A model generated the notes under the pieces. The model was given only the letters and a program-made list of their open reading frames with translations. It searched no databases and was not told where the DNA came from. From Progne subis subis (lineage: Eukaryota > Chordata > Aves > Passeriformes > Hirundinidae), in contig JAKJHU010000062.1 of assembly GCA_022316685.1 (NCBI GenBank), positions 1,523,001 to 1,587,000 on the forward strand: a stretch of 64,000 nt of DNA, written 5' to 3'. A program made the translations under genes and the position numbers. Of this stretch, positions 52,256 to 64,000 are shown piece after piece. The first letter of the stretch is position 1, and the number at the start of each line of letters is the position of its first letter.

Positions 52256-53279
52256 TTTTTTCAAAATGTGTTTGCAATCAGCAGGTAGTTCATAAGGTAA
52301 AAATGAAATTTAAAAAAGCCCAGCAACAAACAAAATCACAAAACTTCTGTTCAGTAAACATTTTCAATTGTGCAAAGACATTATGGGATAACAAAGAGAA
52401 ATTTCACAGGTAAAACCCCAGTAATTACGGTTTGAAGAGCAGCACATTATAACAGCATTCACTAATGTTTAAAGTTTACACACAAAACTGACTATCAAAT
52501 GAAAAAAAAAGGTTCTTTAAAAATATCCATTTAGGCAGCTAAGGCTATATCTTGCATTAATCTACCCTTACAACATTGCCAATCTCTCTTCTTATCACTT
52601 CAACCATTGTAGATCTACTAAAAATTAAACCAATTTTAAGATGATACATGATACATCATAACTAGAGTCTGTGTTACAAATTCATACAGGTCGATCCATG
52701 TTTCTGAAGAAGGAACATTTTTTATTCTTAGCTTAACATGGGAAATTGGTGGGATCTAGGTGCTTTTTATGTAAGAACTATATAAATTTTCCCAGATCTT
52801 GGCAGATTCTCTAATGTTTATGAAAGGCATTTAGTGGTCAATCCTAAAATATGCAAATGCTCTCTTCCCTGCAAGATTCTGTGATATTTTGATAACTACT
52901 TAATGAATAATGTATTGGTTTACTGTGCTAATTCCGCAATTATCAAGATTATATTCACTCCTCTAAACTTAGTCTCTGAAGGACGTTGAAATAAGAGGTG
53001 GGATATATTTACAATACAGACATTTATGTCAGAGAGTTGTTTGGACTCTCCAGAGGTCAAGACAGAGACAGAGACTTTTTTATGCTGCATCTGACTGGAA
53101 TCATAGACATCAGCATTACTATGAGCCAAACGAGTGTTCCTGCTTGTTGTCCACCACACAAATATTTCTGTACCTCCAAGAGAGTGACACAAGATCTCTC
53201 AGCCAGATTTTGCAGATGCACCTGGTTCTTCACTATGACAGTTGGCTAACATCAAGTAATACTGATAATATCTGAACAA

Positions 53280-53317
53280 TTTACACACACGTAAAGAATT
53301 TACACACACGTAAAGAA
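53280..53317. repeat. Tandem duplication, 19-bp unit x2
   Basis: The unit tttacacacacgtaaagaa occurs twice head to tail (53280-53298 and 53299-53317) without a mismatch. Perfect identity suggests a recent slippage or duplication event in otherwise unique DNA. Confidence 0.97.
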
Positions 53318-56300
53318 CCTGCACCTTAAAGGACAAATGAAATAGGTTTCTTTGCCTGGAAAATGTTGAGGACCTGGGTTTTTTTTCTCGTTTTCTGGAA
53401 CATATGCACAGCATGGTGCATCCTTGCTATCAATACCATATTGTATGCACTGTGGAATTTAGAATGACAGCAGAATGGTTTGCATTGAGAAAATGCTAGC
53501 TGAAGAGTACTGCAGAATCTGTTTTTCTCATTGCTAGATTTTTTAAAAGTGCCTGGGATGTATTTTTAGCCCTTTTTTCTTCTTCTCAAAGAGAACATAT
53601 GTATTATGTAACTGGTTATTTTTTGGTTGAAAAATTAGGTTTTGTCATTTTGTAGAAATATCAAAAAGGGTGGGGAAGGGAAAGCAAACATCCACCCAAT
53701 ATTAGCTCTGAAGTGCTGGGTAATTGTACAGGGCCCTGGGCAAAAACAAAACATAGACGTGCAGTAGTCATAGCACATCTTGTCTTAACTTGTCTTTGTT
53801 AGTGTAAGTGAAAAGGTTAATGCTGTTCAATTCCATCAATGCAGAATGAGGCACTGTGGCACCTTTGAAATCTAAACTTACCCACAGCACAGCTGATGTG
53901 ATCCCTGAGAGAATCACATTATTTACAAGTTAGTTTAATAATACGAATGCTGATTAACCACGTGCTGGTGTATTATATATATATATATTAAAACAAAAAA
54001 AAACAAACAAAAAAACCAAAAAACACCCACACCAAAAGACAAAAAAAAGGAAAAAAAGGAAAAGCCCAACAGATTGCTTTTAGTATGCTTATCACAGGGT
54101 AAAGCTTTGCTGCTGTCTACCAGCAACATATGGTAAGGTCTCAGCCACCTACTAGCCATAAGGGCTTAATCCTACTAGCCAAGACAGATACCAGGGATGG
54201 ATCCCTGCAAGAGTTTTGAATAACATGCATGGCAGTTTAAAGGAATAAAGCTTCCTTTAAAGCAGAATAATTAATGATGACTTAAATTCAATGCCAATTA
54301 AAAAATGTCAGAGGCTGCTTCTTGACTGCCTTGCACTTTGTGTAGTCAGTTAAATTCAGAACATCGTGTGTGTGAGGAAGCTGCCAAACTGCCCGTGTTT
54401 GGCACAGACCTGGCAAAGGCATACTTGGTGACACAGGTGTAAGTCAGGGAAGAAGCAGATCTTTAGTTTTTTTAGGGCCACAGTCACATCGAGCAAAACG
54501 CCATCCTGCTTACCTTAAATTACCTAAACCATAAATAAAAAGCCTCACAATAAAAGTGAAATAAACATTATCAATATCTGCTATTTCTGTGTTAATATCC
54601 AATTACTTCTTTCCTTTTCATTTTTCTGTTTGTCTAACCCAATGCTTTTGACCAGTCTACCCTTTAGAGCCAGCATAGTAACTCTTAATAACAGAGGCAT
54701 TCATCTCAGGAAATACACAGGAAACAGGGATGTAATATCTCCTGTACACACCTCACCTCACCTGCTAACAGGGACAGAAAATTTGGGGTTGGTTATATGG
54801 ATGTCTAAAGGGCCGAGCTGGTTCTCCCAGCCACTGCAGAGCTGCTCATTTAAACGACTGCAGTTGAACATGAGTATTCATTATTACCCAGCTCAGAGTT
54901 CAGCAAGCAAGCTCCACACCCAGACAATTTCTTAGATCTCTCATTAGCTTCTCTGTGCCTGATCTAGCTGATCCCAACAAGAAGTCCTCGAAAGGGCAAA
55001 TGAGAATAGCAGGTCAAACATCCTCCAGTTTCACTCCAGGCCAACCCCAGAGCTGGAAGGATGGGCACAGCCACACCTAACTTGCATGGGATGATCACAA
55101 CACTGAACTTGCATGATGCCTCTGGCTCCATTCCCAAAATTCCCCTCTGTGCCTGCTCATGCAGAGCTGGCAGAGGAATAGTCCATGAGGGACAGACAAC
55201 ACAGAAGGCCACTGGTCTCCTGCTCCAGTGGTGGTGCCTCCCTCAAAACATCACTGAGATCACACAGCCTCCAGACCAAAGTTTCTTGCCACCCTCTGTG
55301 ACTGAAATTGTCTTTTTTTGTCAGTCCTACTCTGAACTTGATTTCAGAGGCTTTCAGTTTTCAACACTTGAAAATATGAATATGTCAAGAAACAGAGCCA
55401 GAGCTGCAGGTATCTTTCATATATTGCTAAGGATTAAAAGAGATTAAAGATTTTGTCATATACCAGCAGTAAATCTATTTTACTACCTTTAGTCCCCCCA
55501 ATATGATCAATTGCTTGGAAATCACTCATTTTGAGATGACCAGCTTTAAAATCAGGTGTCAGATTTTCAGAAACAGTTTCAAGAGGTGGAATCCTATTAA
55601 ATTTATTCAGACCAAAGGTATCTAGAATTGAGCACTTAAAACAGTAAACCCAAACAGCCCCCACCCTGACTACACACCCAAAAGCTCCAGAAAGTGGATA
55701 CTTTCCAAAATATATTTCTTTTAATTCTACCTTTGATTCCATTTTGCCTGCCTCCATATTGTTCCAAAGCCTTTTATTATCAGTAAGTTTATGAGTCACA
55801 CTGGATTTATTTTGACAAAAACCAAGAGGTCTAAAATGCTTCCCCTTTCATCGTGTCTCAGCAAGCAAAAGTTTCTTCCACAACAAATGGACCACAACCT
55901 CTTATTTTGGCCTTCTCTATTTACTGGTCAGAGTAAGTACTTGTATGACTGGAGCTCACCCCTGCAGGTATGCCCAAATTGCTCTTGGGACTATTATATG
56001 TTTCCCTACTCCAGGAAAGAAAGGAATCCAATCCACTAGGGAAGGACCTGCCATATCCACAAAAACTGGGAGCCAAATTCTGATTGTCGTTTGTATGAGT
56101 AGGCAGATAACTCAGCATGACTGATATTCATGAAGCACAGGTATTCCCAGAGAGAAGCAGACACAGCCTCTTTATCACCTGTACCTACAACTAGGAGAAT
56201 AGAGGAAACAGATTTTCCCATAACTACAGCAAAGAACTGGCATTTGTGTTCAACACCAAAATAAAAATCAAAGTTAACTGATGCATCAGAAAACCGGAAC

Positions 56301-56559
56301 GTGTCAGAAGCACCTTTCAGGCTTCCACCTCCTTTGCTCAGAGAAGAGACCTGTCCTCCTGTTTGCTATCAACACCTCTCTAAAACAACTTTAATTTCTC
56401 TTGCTATTTAATACATGTCACAGCACTTGACAACACTCATGATCTGTACTAATCAAAGCCTCGGTAGCTGCTACAGCCTGAGCAGGAGTATAATTCTTAA
56501 GATTCAGTCCCCCCTCAAAAAGGGGGAAAAAAAAATGGCAGTAGTTTGCCTGACAACAG

Positions 56560-56830
56560 GGTAAACAGATTATTGTGTTATTGCTGGCTGATTGCCGGAG
56601 TTATTTTGGAGCTCCATAATTCGTTTAAAGAGATTTTTGACATTTATGAAATGACTTCTATAATCAACTGACAGTGCAATATCCTATAATTGTTCAATTA
56701 AAAATGACTACTAGTGCATTCATTTATTAGTAGAATCAGATAATTGTCTTGCCACTAAAGAGTACTTCACACTTTGCGCATCAAATGAAAATGTTTGAGT
56801 ATAAATCTGTGGCACAGCAGCTAAAGTCCT
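56560..56830. promoter_or_regulatory. Candidate conserved non-coding element
   Basis: A repeat-free, AT-rich block with dense transcription-factor-like words, including ctataattgttcaatta at 56684-56700 (SOX-like attgtt beside a homeodomain-like attaa) and ccataattcgtttaaag near 56615. All frames are closed at short intervals, so it is non-coding. It has the look of a vertebrate developmental enhancer; no alignment was possible. Confidence 0.3.
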
Positions 56831-57639
56831 AGGGATTTTTCAAGTGAAGGTGTAATTATCACAGGCCTCTGAAGTAAATATGGTTTCATGTGATAATCTT
56901 TAAATGGATTGCCTATGTCTTACAAGACACACTTCTACATAAACTGTCACATCTGGCAGGATGGACACGAGCAGATTTGCAGTGGCAGGTGAGAGTCCTG
57001 CGATTTAAAACAGGGTCAGCTTCAAAACTGGCATCTAAATCACAGACCTCATCTTCTTCCTCTTCACCTCTCCTGTTATGGGAGGGCTGGAGGAAGGCAG
57101 CAGGGAGTGGGTGCACAAGTAAAACAGTTTTGCATAGGAAATTGGGCTGGAATATAAACCCATAAATTCCATAGCCTCAGTCACAAATGCACACCCATAT
57201 CCGGTGCTCCTGGGAGGCAACCAACATCTTGATGGAATATCTGGTGATTTTTAGATGTATTTGAAGTCCTCTTGCGGCCACCGAGCAACTTGAAACAATT
57301 TTAGAATAGACTTTCTCTTTAAAATTGAACATTTTAACTCACATTATCCAAGTTATCTGCTAAGCAAAATCACAGATCAATTTTTCATTAAATAATAATA
57401 AAAAAAGCTTGGTACATCAAGTAGGTAGAAATCATATGGAAAACTGTGTAAGCAAATCACTGAAAGGCGAGAAACAGCAGCAACCCCTTCACAAATATAA
57501 CGATTTTTTTTTTTTTTAAATTATCTCTCTGTTTCTAACGACAACCTTCCAGAATCCTTGGCTAAAACTCACAATTTATATTCAGATAATAATAATTAAA
57601 GATATCAAGTGCAGAGTCACCAGATGGAAGATAATACTT
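56831..57639. other. Intergenic DNA, no gene seen
   Basis: Unique sequence with a T run near 57503-57517. Overlapping short frames on both strands around 56.9-57.2 kb lack domains. Confidence 0.6.
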
Positions 57640-58000
57640 AATTTGTGGCTGCTACAGTATACTATTCAGTAATGTCCATTTCAGAGTCTCAGCTGAGCTT
57701 AAGCTCCGCTCTCCTCTTCCATCCCTCCCCCAGCACACACCAGCCTGATGACAGAACATACCGCTCCTTCACCTTGCACTTGAGCTTTCCTGTATTGCCA
57801 TTACACCCGTGATCTTCAAATGCTTTAATGAACCAATAATTAACGAGTTATTCCTTGCACCAAGTGTTACTTTCCCCGTGCTATAAAGCCATAAAGCGGG
57901 GAATTACTGCCAAATTTTCCTCTAGCGGTCCCAGGATTAGGGGGAGGGTAGCTGGCTCCCATCTAGAGAGCATCAGCAGGGGAGCATCTGGAGAGCACCT
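57640..58000. promoter_or_regulatory. Candidate conserved non-coding element
   Basis: A repeat-free block with a TAATTA core at 57837-57842 inside ccaataattaacgagtta and two close ataaagc words near 57882-57898 (CDX/HOX-like). The texture and neighbourhood (three similar blocks in 3 kb) suggest an enhancer cluster. Inference only. Confidence 0.28.
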
Positions 58001-58669
58001 CATTCTCCAGCACAGCACCAATTAAAACCAAAGCAGGGATGTGGCAGAAGCCATGCTTCGGGCAGGGCAGCCCCTCCCTCAGCAGACCTTCACCAGCAGC
58101 CTGCTGCTGGCTGGGCACACCAGAGCCTGTGGCACAGCCCTGGCTCCCCCCTTGTGCACTCTGATCACAAACCCATCCTTCCTCCTACTTCAGGGGGCAA
58201 AAAGAAATTAAAGTCAACGTGTCTTCCCCACAAAGCTTTGCAAATGACCCAAAGATACCCTGCTTCATGGGTGGCATTTTTTCCTCATATTATCTCCCAT
58301 ACACCTTTGGTGGCATTTTTCTCATTTTATGCCCCATCCTCCTTTGTCGTCGTCGTTTGTCGTTGTTTCAAACCCATTTTTCCGCGCCTTGTATGGATTT
58401 CAGAAAAAAAAAAAAAAAGACTTCTGATAAAGACGGTCCTGGCAGCTGGATGATAAATATTATTTTCTTAACCTGCCTAGCTTTGTCAGCCACCTGCAAC
58501 TGCAGCCTGCCACGCGTTGGAAGCAGCTCATTAACTTTCCCGCAGCTTCCCAGGAGTTTTCCTTGTTTTCTTTCACCTTGGGTGTGTGCTGCCTTCTCCG
58601 TGAACAGTTAACTACCAGAGCAGGCCGAGCGGGCTTTGGCACCGCGAGCGTAGCACGCTTCAGGCAGCC
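58001..58669. other. GC-richer intergenic DNA, no gene supported
   Basis: This stretch is GC-richer, with some CpGs around 58510-58660 and a short ccagcag/ctgctgg inverted repeat near 58092-58110. Two plus-strand frames of 99 and 130 codons overlap in different phases across an A-run, and neither has a domain, so I do not call a gene. Confidence 0.55.
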
Positions 58670-59010
58670 TCCCTGCTAAGGCTCAAAATCTCTCTTAAAC
58701 ACATTAAGCAGCCCATTTTGGATTGATAGTGCAGTAATTATTCTGCTTCACCCTAAAAACCATCCTGGGGTAATTGGCGCAGAGGAAAATTACCCAGAGT
58801 CCTCTGCCACCTGGTAGTTAAGGAACGAATCCAGGGAAAGATAAGTGAAGCAGGGAAAAAATCGGCACTTATTTGATTTTAATCTCACCACTTTGCAAGC
58901 ATTTAAATTGCCTTAATCAGGTGGCTGGCTCCCAGCCTAGCTGGTAATCTGTTATCAAATTTGAAACTAGATTTTTTAAAATGTCAGTGTAGGCTGAGAA
59001 TTGAAGTCTA
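58670..59010. promoter_or_regulatory. Candidate conserved non-coding element
   Basis: A repeat-free block with TAATTA at 58735-58740, a second gtaattgg word near 58770, tttgattttaatctc near 58873 and a CTCF-like motif within it. Frames are short. Of all candidate regulatory blocks in the window this has the densest set of homeodomain-like words. Unproven without cross-species alignment. Confidence 0.3.
58804..58817 (-). promoter_or_regulatory. CTCF-like motif
   Basis: The sequence ctgccacctggtag fits the antisense CTCF core SYGCCMYCTRSTGG at 13 of 14 positions by eye. It also contains an E-box-like cacctg, so a bHLH or ZEB/SNAI site is an alternative reading. Confidence 0.35.
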
Positions 59011-62000
59011 TTAACAGTTATGAGCCTCCCTCCTAAACTTCCATAATCTATGTATTAATGATCCCTTTTACAAAGCTGTCAAATATTACTTTATTATAAC
59101 TATATATTAGTAACGTCAGTGTAAAAGCAGGATTTAATTATTTATTTTTTAAAGATAGGGGGTGAAAAAAGCCAAACCCCATACACATACACAATGCTGA
59201 CGTTCTTAACACTGAAACCCGATTTTTCCGAGGCAATAACTTGAGTGTATGGAATAACCTTGATAAATGTAATTGAATTTTTCTCTGATAAGATTAACTA
59301 GTGGTAATTGTGAATGGGGAAGGTCTGACCCACTACAAATGAGATGTATGACGAGCTGAAAATAATCAATTTTTTTCCCTCTTTCTCTTTCTCCCCTCCC
59401 TGCCCCCCCCTCCACCTCTGAAAAAGGGAAAAAAAAAAAATCTGAAATAGTAATTTTGGGCCTGGCAGGATGAAGCATTTATGTCTGAAATGTTTTTGTA
59501 TGTGCTGATTATCTGCTATCTTCTCAGTGTGTCTAATTGTGCTGAGCTCAGTTTAAAATGAGATCAACACATTTAAACCCCAGAAGGCTTAATTAAGGGA
59601 GGGACTTAATGCTTTACAAAAAAAGAGGAATATACGCCTTTTGAGAAATGTAGCGTAAATTCTACCTGCAACTTCCCTGACTAGAGTAGTCCAAAATTTT
59701 GTAGTTCATTAAGTTGCTTTTGAAAACAAACACAAAAGACAGAACTTTAGAACTTATAATTGCTGCTGGTGGTTGAGAGCTGCGATTTTTTTTTTTTTCC
59801 CCATGCTTACTACTTCTTGCTTTTTTTTTCTTTCATGTGCTCTTATTTCCAGCTGTCCTGACAAAGCAAACAAAAATGCAATATACAAAAACAGGCTCGA
59901 GAACTCAGCTTTGGAACTCTTCAGCCTCACACAGCAGCTATGCGCATGGAAAAACACACACACAAATGCAGACAAAGCACTCCCCTACCTGGCATTTGTT
60001 TCTATTAAGCAGACAAACTATTGCTGTGGAAATTAAAAAAGGGCGAGGGAGAAGTATTAATTCTTTTTAGTTACGTGATAAAAGTCAGTCAAGTTGTCTT
60101 TGAAAATAATGCCACAGTTCATTTTTTTTTTCTTCCTCTCTCATTATCCTATAGCTCTGACCATTGAACTTCAGTGCTGTAGATCAGGCTAAAACACCAC
60201 TGACAACTGTGTATTCATATTCTCTTCATTGAATCCCGTGTAGGTTCTGTGAAAGACTCTTCAGAAAACATAAAATCTACCAACAATGAAATTAATCACA
60301 AAGTACAAAAGAAAAGCAGCTGGCATGCAACTACTGAATAATGCAAAGTGTGCAGATTTAAATTACATGTCACCGTTAATGTATACAATATATCTATATC
60401 TACACACACACAGAGTTGTGCTGTAATCAGTAAATAATTTTTCACTGTCTACAAAATAAGTATTTTAATTCACAAATAGTATATACCGAAATTGCATCAA
60501 AATTAAATACAGGATGAGTTCATCATGATTAATGTTGCTGCAGCAAACACCAGAAGAAATTAAACTCAATGGAAACGGTTGCAATTTTAAAAGAGAGTTT
60601 AAAAAAAAAAAAAAAAAAAGCCTTTATATGGGAGAAAGTTTTAAGTGAAACCAGTAAAAATCTGTGTCAATATCTCTGCATATTCTTTCCCTAATTAGTC
60701 AACAGGATCAAATACAAAGAGGGAAGAAAGTTGTTTGCTTCATTTATGTGCTCATTAGAACATGGATTATTTACAAAGGACGCACCTGTAAAACTATAGG
60801 AGAAAATTACCGGTGAAGCCACTATTGTCACGCAACATTGAGGGGAAATGATTGTCCTGGAGACTGGCAGTTTTCTTTTATTAAAAATTAAAAAATAATA
60901 ATTTCAAAAATTAAATAGAAAACTGGAGTCCATAACTACTTGCCTCAAATTCTGAATTTTGCTAGTTCTGAGTCGCACAGCCATACATCCTTGAGAGCAA
61001 ACAAGAACCCAGTGTACTTTATTTCTTGGCTTTTGACAACCTTTATTATTTCGTTTATCTGCTATTCATAGCGAGATGTAAACATCTTACTTCCCAGTGT
61101 GATCCTCATATCAACACTGGGTCAGTTTAAAATATTGGGAATCAATATGTTATAAAACATCAGCCAGTACTAAAAAGACAGAGTAGAGCCAATTCATTGA
61201 ATGTCATATAAAAAAATAAACACAGACAGATAAAAAAAATGTAGCAAGATCATAAATAAAAGGACAAGGAATTAGAAATATATATTTCTAAAACAATGAC
61301 TTGACAGGGAAAACACCCCTGCACTAAATACTGAGCCACTTAGAGCAGGAAAGATGACAATTTTCTTCTAGGTGCAAATGAAAATAAAGAGTTTAAACAA
61401 ATAACAAATCTCTTAACTTAATAGAAAATTTACATGGTAATAGAGCTCATTACTATGACTGCAGGGTGAGAGCAAATAAGGACGGATAAAACTTGGTTCA
61501 GATTCAGCTCATTGGTTCAATTCTTTGGACTGAATGTTTCAGACTGAGGGTAGAGGTGGGGGACAGCGTTCCCAGCTTAGGTAAACAAGCATCATGGACA
61601 TCTTACAAAACAAGCAGATGAACCAGGCCTCTTGCTGTTCCTCCCCCTTCCCAGGCCTCTTTCTAGTCAATGATAAGTCTATAACCAGAACTAGTCTAAA
61701 AAAAATTTTTGGCAGAGCCATTTTCCAACTCAAAATATAAAGGGAATTTTCTTCAAAAATTTTTGCAGAAAAATACCACTTCAAAAAAATCATTTGTTTC
61801 CAAAGCTAGAGAAGTCCATACTGGTCCTTTCAAATCTGCAGCTATTGATTTCATGCCTATAGCAATATTTTGTTTATACATAATAATTTTGATTATTTGA
61901 GAACTTCACATTACAGCTTTTAACAGCAGATATTTAATGAAATTCTAAGAGAGATGAACTTATTTACACATTTTACTTTGTAGGGCAATATTTTACCATG

Positions 62001-62229
62001 AGCTAAATTAATGGAACAGAAATTAAGCAAATTAAATTATGAACTACAATTTCACATTTTTAAAAACTTATTTCAGAAGACTCATTTTTGATTTTTTTTC
62101 CCTAAAAATCTGAAACATAGAAGTTTCTTATCAAACATGAATCCTTTTTCCAACTAACTATACATATATTTTTCCTCATTCTCAAATAATTTTCAATGTT
62201 CAAAATACAGCTAAAATACAATAAATGGA
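59011..62229. other. Intergenic DNA, no gene seen
   Basis: AT-rich unique DNA. Simple repeats include a C run near 59404-59410, T runs near 59787-59798 and 60122-60130, and A19 at 60601-60619. Some parts (about 59.5-59.65 kb) are free of repeats and could be conserved. Frames near 59.75-60.07 kb overlap on both strands around a T-run and lack domains. Confidence 0.6.
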
Positions 62230-62325
62230 TATTGAGGGTTGAAGAAAAAGGGGGATTTGCAGAAGGAAGGCAAATGAGGAAGAGGAAGGGAGACTGGAAG
62301 GATGAAAAAGGAAGAGCTGGAATTC
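62230..62325 (+). repeat. Purine-rich tract
   Basis: About 95 bases strongly enriched in A and G (gaagaaaaaggggg, gaggaagaggaagggag and similar). Low complexity, no unit length. Confidence 0.75.
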
Positions 62326-64000
62326 AGAGGTTTGGGTCAGAACTTCCTCTACCCTACAGAGTATAAAATGTCACTTTCTGGTGACCTTCCCTCCCTGTGA
62401 GCTTTGCTGTCTCTACAGATCAGCACTGGTCCGATAATGCATTATATCAAAGCAGAATAAAACACACCAAGATGCAATCTCATCTCCCTTACTCCTACAG
62501 CTCTTATGAAACATTTGTCTTCTGCATTACTTCATTTATCTTAAATATTTAGTTATGACTTAATACAAAGCTTCAATATTGTTTTTCAGTTTATTTGGTT
62601 TGTGAAAGTTTCCTTTCAATCAAAGGTGGCAATTTGAAAAAGATGAAATTTCTTTTTTTTTTTAAATTAAAAAACAAATTTGGCATCAAAAGAATTAAAA
62701 CATCTCCAACTCTTGCTATTTCTTCTCCCAAATTTCATGCTCCAGTTTGTCAAATTCAATTCAAATTTTCAGAGAGAGGGACATCATACTTTTCCTTTTC
62801 TGTAATGTCGTTTCCAGCCAGACTGACAATGATGGCACAAAAAGTACAGATCATCCTTCACTGGCACTGACCTCCTGCATCTCCTATCTCATTTCTTTTA
62901 GGGAAGGTCTGCAGAAAACAGCAGCTCATTAATTGCCTAGCCATAGAGACCTCCTAATTTGGCTACCTCCTTCCCCTACCACTCATTGCAACACTTTTTC
63001 CTCTATGCAGAGGTGTTTGCACAGAGCCAAATCTCAGTACAGCCTGTGCTCTCGTGGGCAGTAATGCAGTGGTCTGCAAAGAAAAGCTCACACAAGTCAA
63101 GGACAGGACCAAAGCTTTTTTCACAAGGTCTTCAGCCCTGTTTCCAGTGTTCTTTTCCCTGCTTTCAGGGTTAGGTTGCCCTGCTGGGTCCTGGCCTTCA
63201 CCCACCGTGAGGCAAAGAACCTGCTTTCTCCTGCTTATCCAATTCCCACCTGCCCTGCAGCACTGCAGAGTGGAGGATGTGACCTCACGCATTCCGTGCC
63301 ACAAAAATCAGCCAGGAAGAATCTTTTGTTCCTTCCGCTGGGCTAGACCTGTTCTTTCTGGTTTGATTCCTTCTCTCATTACCTCTGACAGTTTTGGGCT
63401 TTTTCCAGAGGAGGAGATGAGGGGTTGAAGACAGGGAGTCTGTTTACAGCGTGTTGAGTCAAACACTGCAATGTGATTGTAGTCCTATGTTTTTTATTGC
63501 ATGCCCACTGTGCATAGAAGTCCTCCATCTCATTTATTGCCAGTTTTAGTACGGCATCTTTTCCACACAGGAGATTTAAACCTGACACCAACTGGCTTCC
63601 AATCACACAAACACAAAACAAGTTCAAGTTCTGGTGTTTTTCCTCACTTTTTTTTTTTTTTAAACGAGATTTTTGAAAACAACAGTAAACACCAATGGGG
63701 TAAAAAACAACAAGTTCTTTAACTTTCACTTGCAAAGAGATGGCACTTGCTAGCCTCCGAGGAGCCACATTATTTGAGATGTTGGCTCCTGCTTTGGTTT
63801 GACCTGACACGTCACAGATTGCAAAGCAGCAGCTTCCACCACTGGAAACAGAAAAGAATCATGGAGATACAAATCCAATAAAAGTGAGATCACCTTTCAG
63901 TTTTCCTGACACTAGAGGGCAAGCCCATTTTAGGTAATGCTACGCTGGATGAAGAACCTTAAAATACGTTTCCTTAATAGCAAGTAAACTGTGCCAACTC
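62326..64000. other. Intergenic DNA, no gene seen
   Basis: No supported gene. A 143-codon minus-strand frame at 63379-63810 spans a poly(T) tract (near 63649-63660), which gives it a lysine run, and plus-strand frames oppose it. Frames of 113-124 codons at 62.96-63.43 kb are also mutually opposed. No domains are recognisable. Confidence 0.6.
63909..63923 (+). promoter_or_regulatory. CTCF-like motif
   Basis: The sequence acactagagggcaag closely follows the CTCF core CCASYAGRKGGCRS (mismatch at the first base and near the end). It is one of the best CTCF-like words in the window. Occupancy is unknown. Confidence 0.38.

Larger units (their letters stand above)
49306..56559. other. Intergenic DNA, no gene seen
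   Basis: AT-rich sequence with (TA)n at about 49979-49996, A-rich stretches near 51600-51616 and 53995-54055, and (TA)n near 53975-53988. The frames of 121 and 128 codons between 55.06 and 55.8 kb lack domains. Phrases such as taggtgtc/taggtattt near 50.68 kb and aaaatcaggtgtcagatttt near 55.55 kb recall an old sauropsid interspersed repeat but are too eroded to delimit. Confidence 0.6.

Noticed and set aside
55061..55447. 128-codon plus-strand frame
   Set aside because: Opposed by an 82-codon frame, no domain, no codon-use evidence; consistent with chance.
58219..58611. 130-codon plus-strand frame
   Set aside because: It spans an A homopolymer and overlaps a second frame in another phase; no domain was seen.
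63379..63810. 143-codon minus-strand frame
   Set aside because: It reads through a poly(T) tract that yields a lysine run, is opposed by plus-strand frames, and has no recognisable domain.
1..64000. tRNA, rRNA, CRISPR arrays, prokaryotic operons or an endogenous retrovirus
   Set aside because: No B-box-like tRNA core, no spaced direct repeats, no dense long coding frames, and no LTR pair or gag/pol motifs were seen.

Overview
The window looks like a gene-free stretch of vertebrate nuclear DNA, most likely from a bird or another sauropsid with few repeats. The DNA is AT-rich. Most open frames are short, overlap on both strands and match no protein family I know. There are no operons, ribosome binding sites, tRNAs, rRNAs or CRISPR arrays. 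The recognisable repeats are decayed: pieces of CR1-type non-LTR retrotransposon and MIR/CORE-SINE-like relics. Such old families are shared by amniotes. No Alu, B1/B2, L1 or LTR retrovirus was seen, which argues against a typical placental mammal. The species and locus cannot be fixed from sequence alone.

Layout. Positions 1-28 kb are unique AT-rich DNA with many A/T homopolymers, a 57-bp (CA)n array near 10.05 kb, one MIR-like relic near 5.3 kb and a possible CR1 tip near 6.65 kb. At 28.0-28.95 kb lies a block that looks like conserved non-coding sequence. From 29.8 to 35.1 kb are the longest homopolymers (T42, A36). At 35.8-37.3 kb lies the best-supported element: a minus-strand CR1 relic that keeps the region before the reverse transcriptase and the C-terminal/3' part but has lost the catalytic core. 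From 42.7 to 44.6 kb the DNA is more GC-rich, with a G-rich tract and a long polypurine run. From 45.4 to 49.3 kb three MIR-like relics and one CR1 3' end lie close together. From 56.5 to 59.6 kb several segments rich in homeodomain-type TAATTA cores look like candidate enhancers.

No protein-coding exon could be supported. The likely biological content is regulatory: candidate conserved non-coding elements and a few CTCF-like motifs, all low-confidence calls from motif reading and texture. I found no convincing previously undescribed system. The most useful observations are the internally deleted CR1, the shared orientation of the old repeats, and the candidate enhancer clusters.
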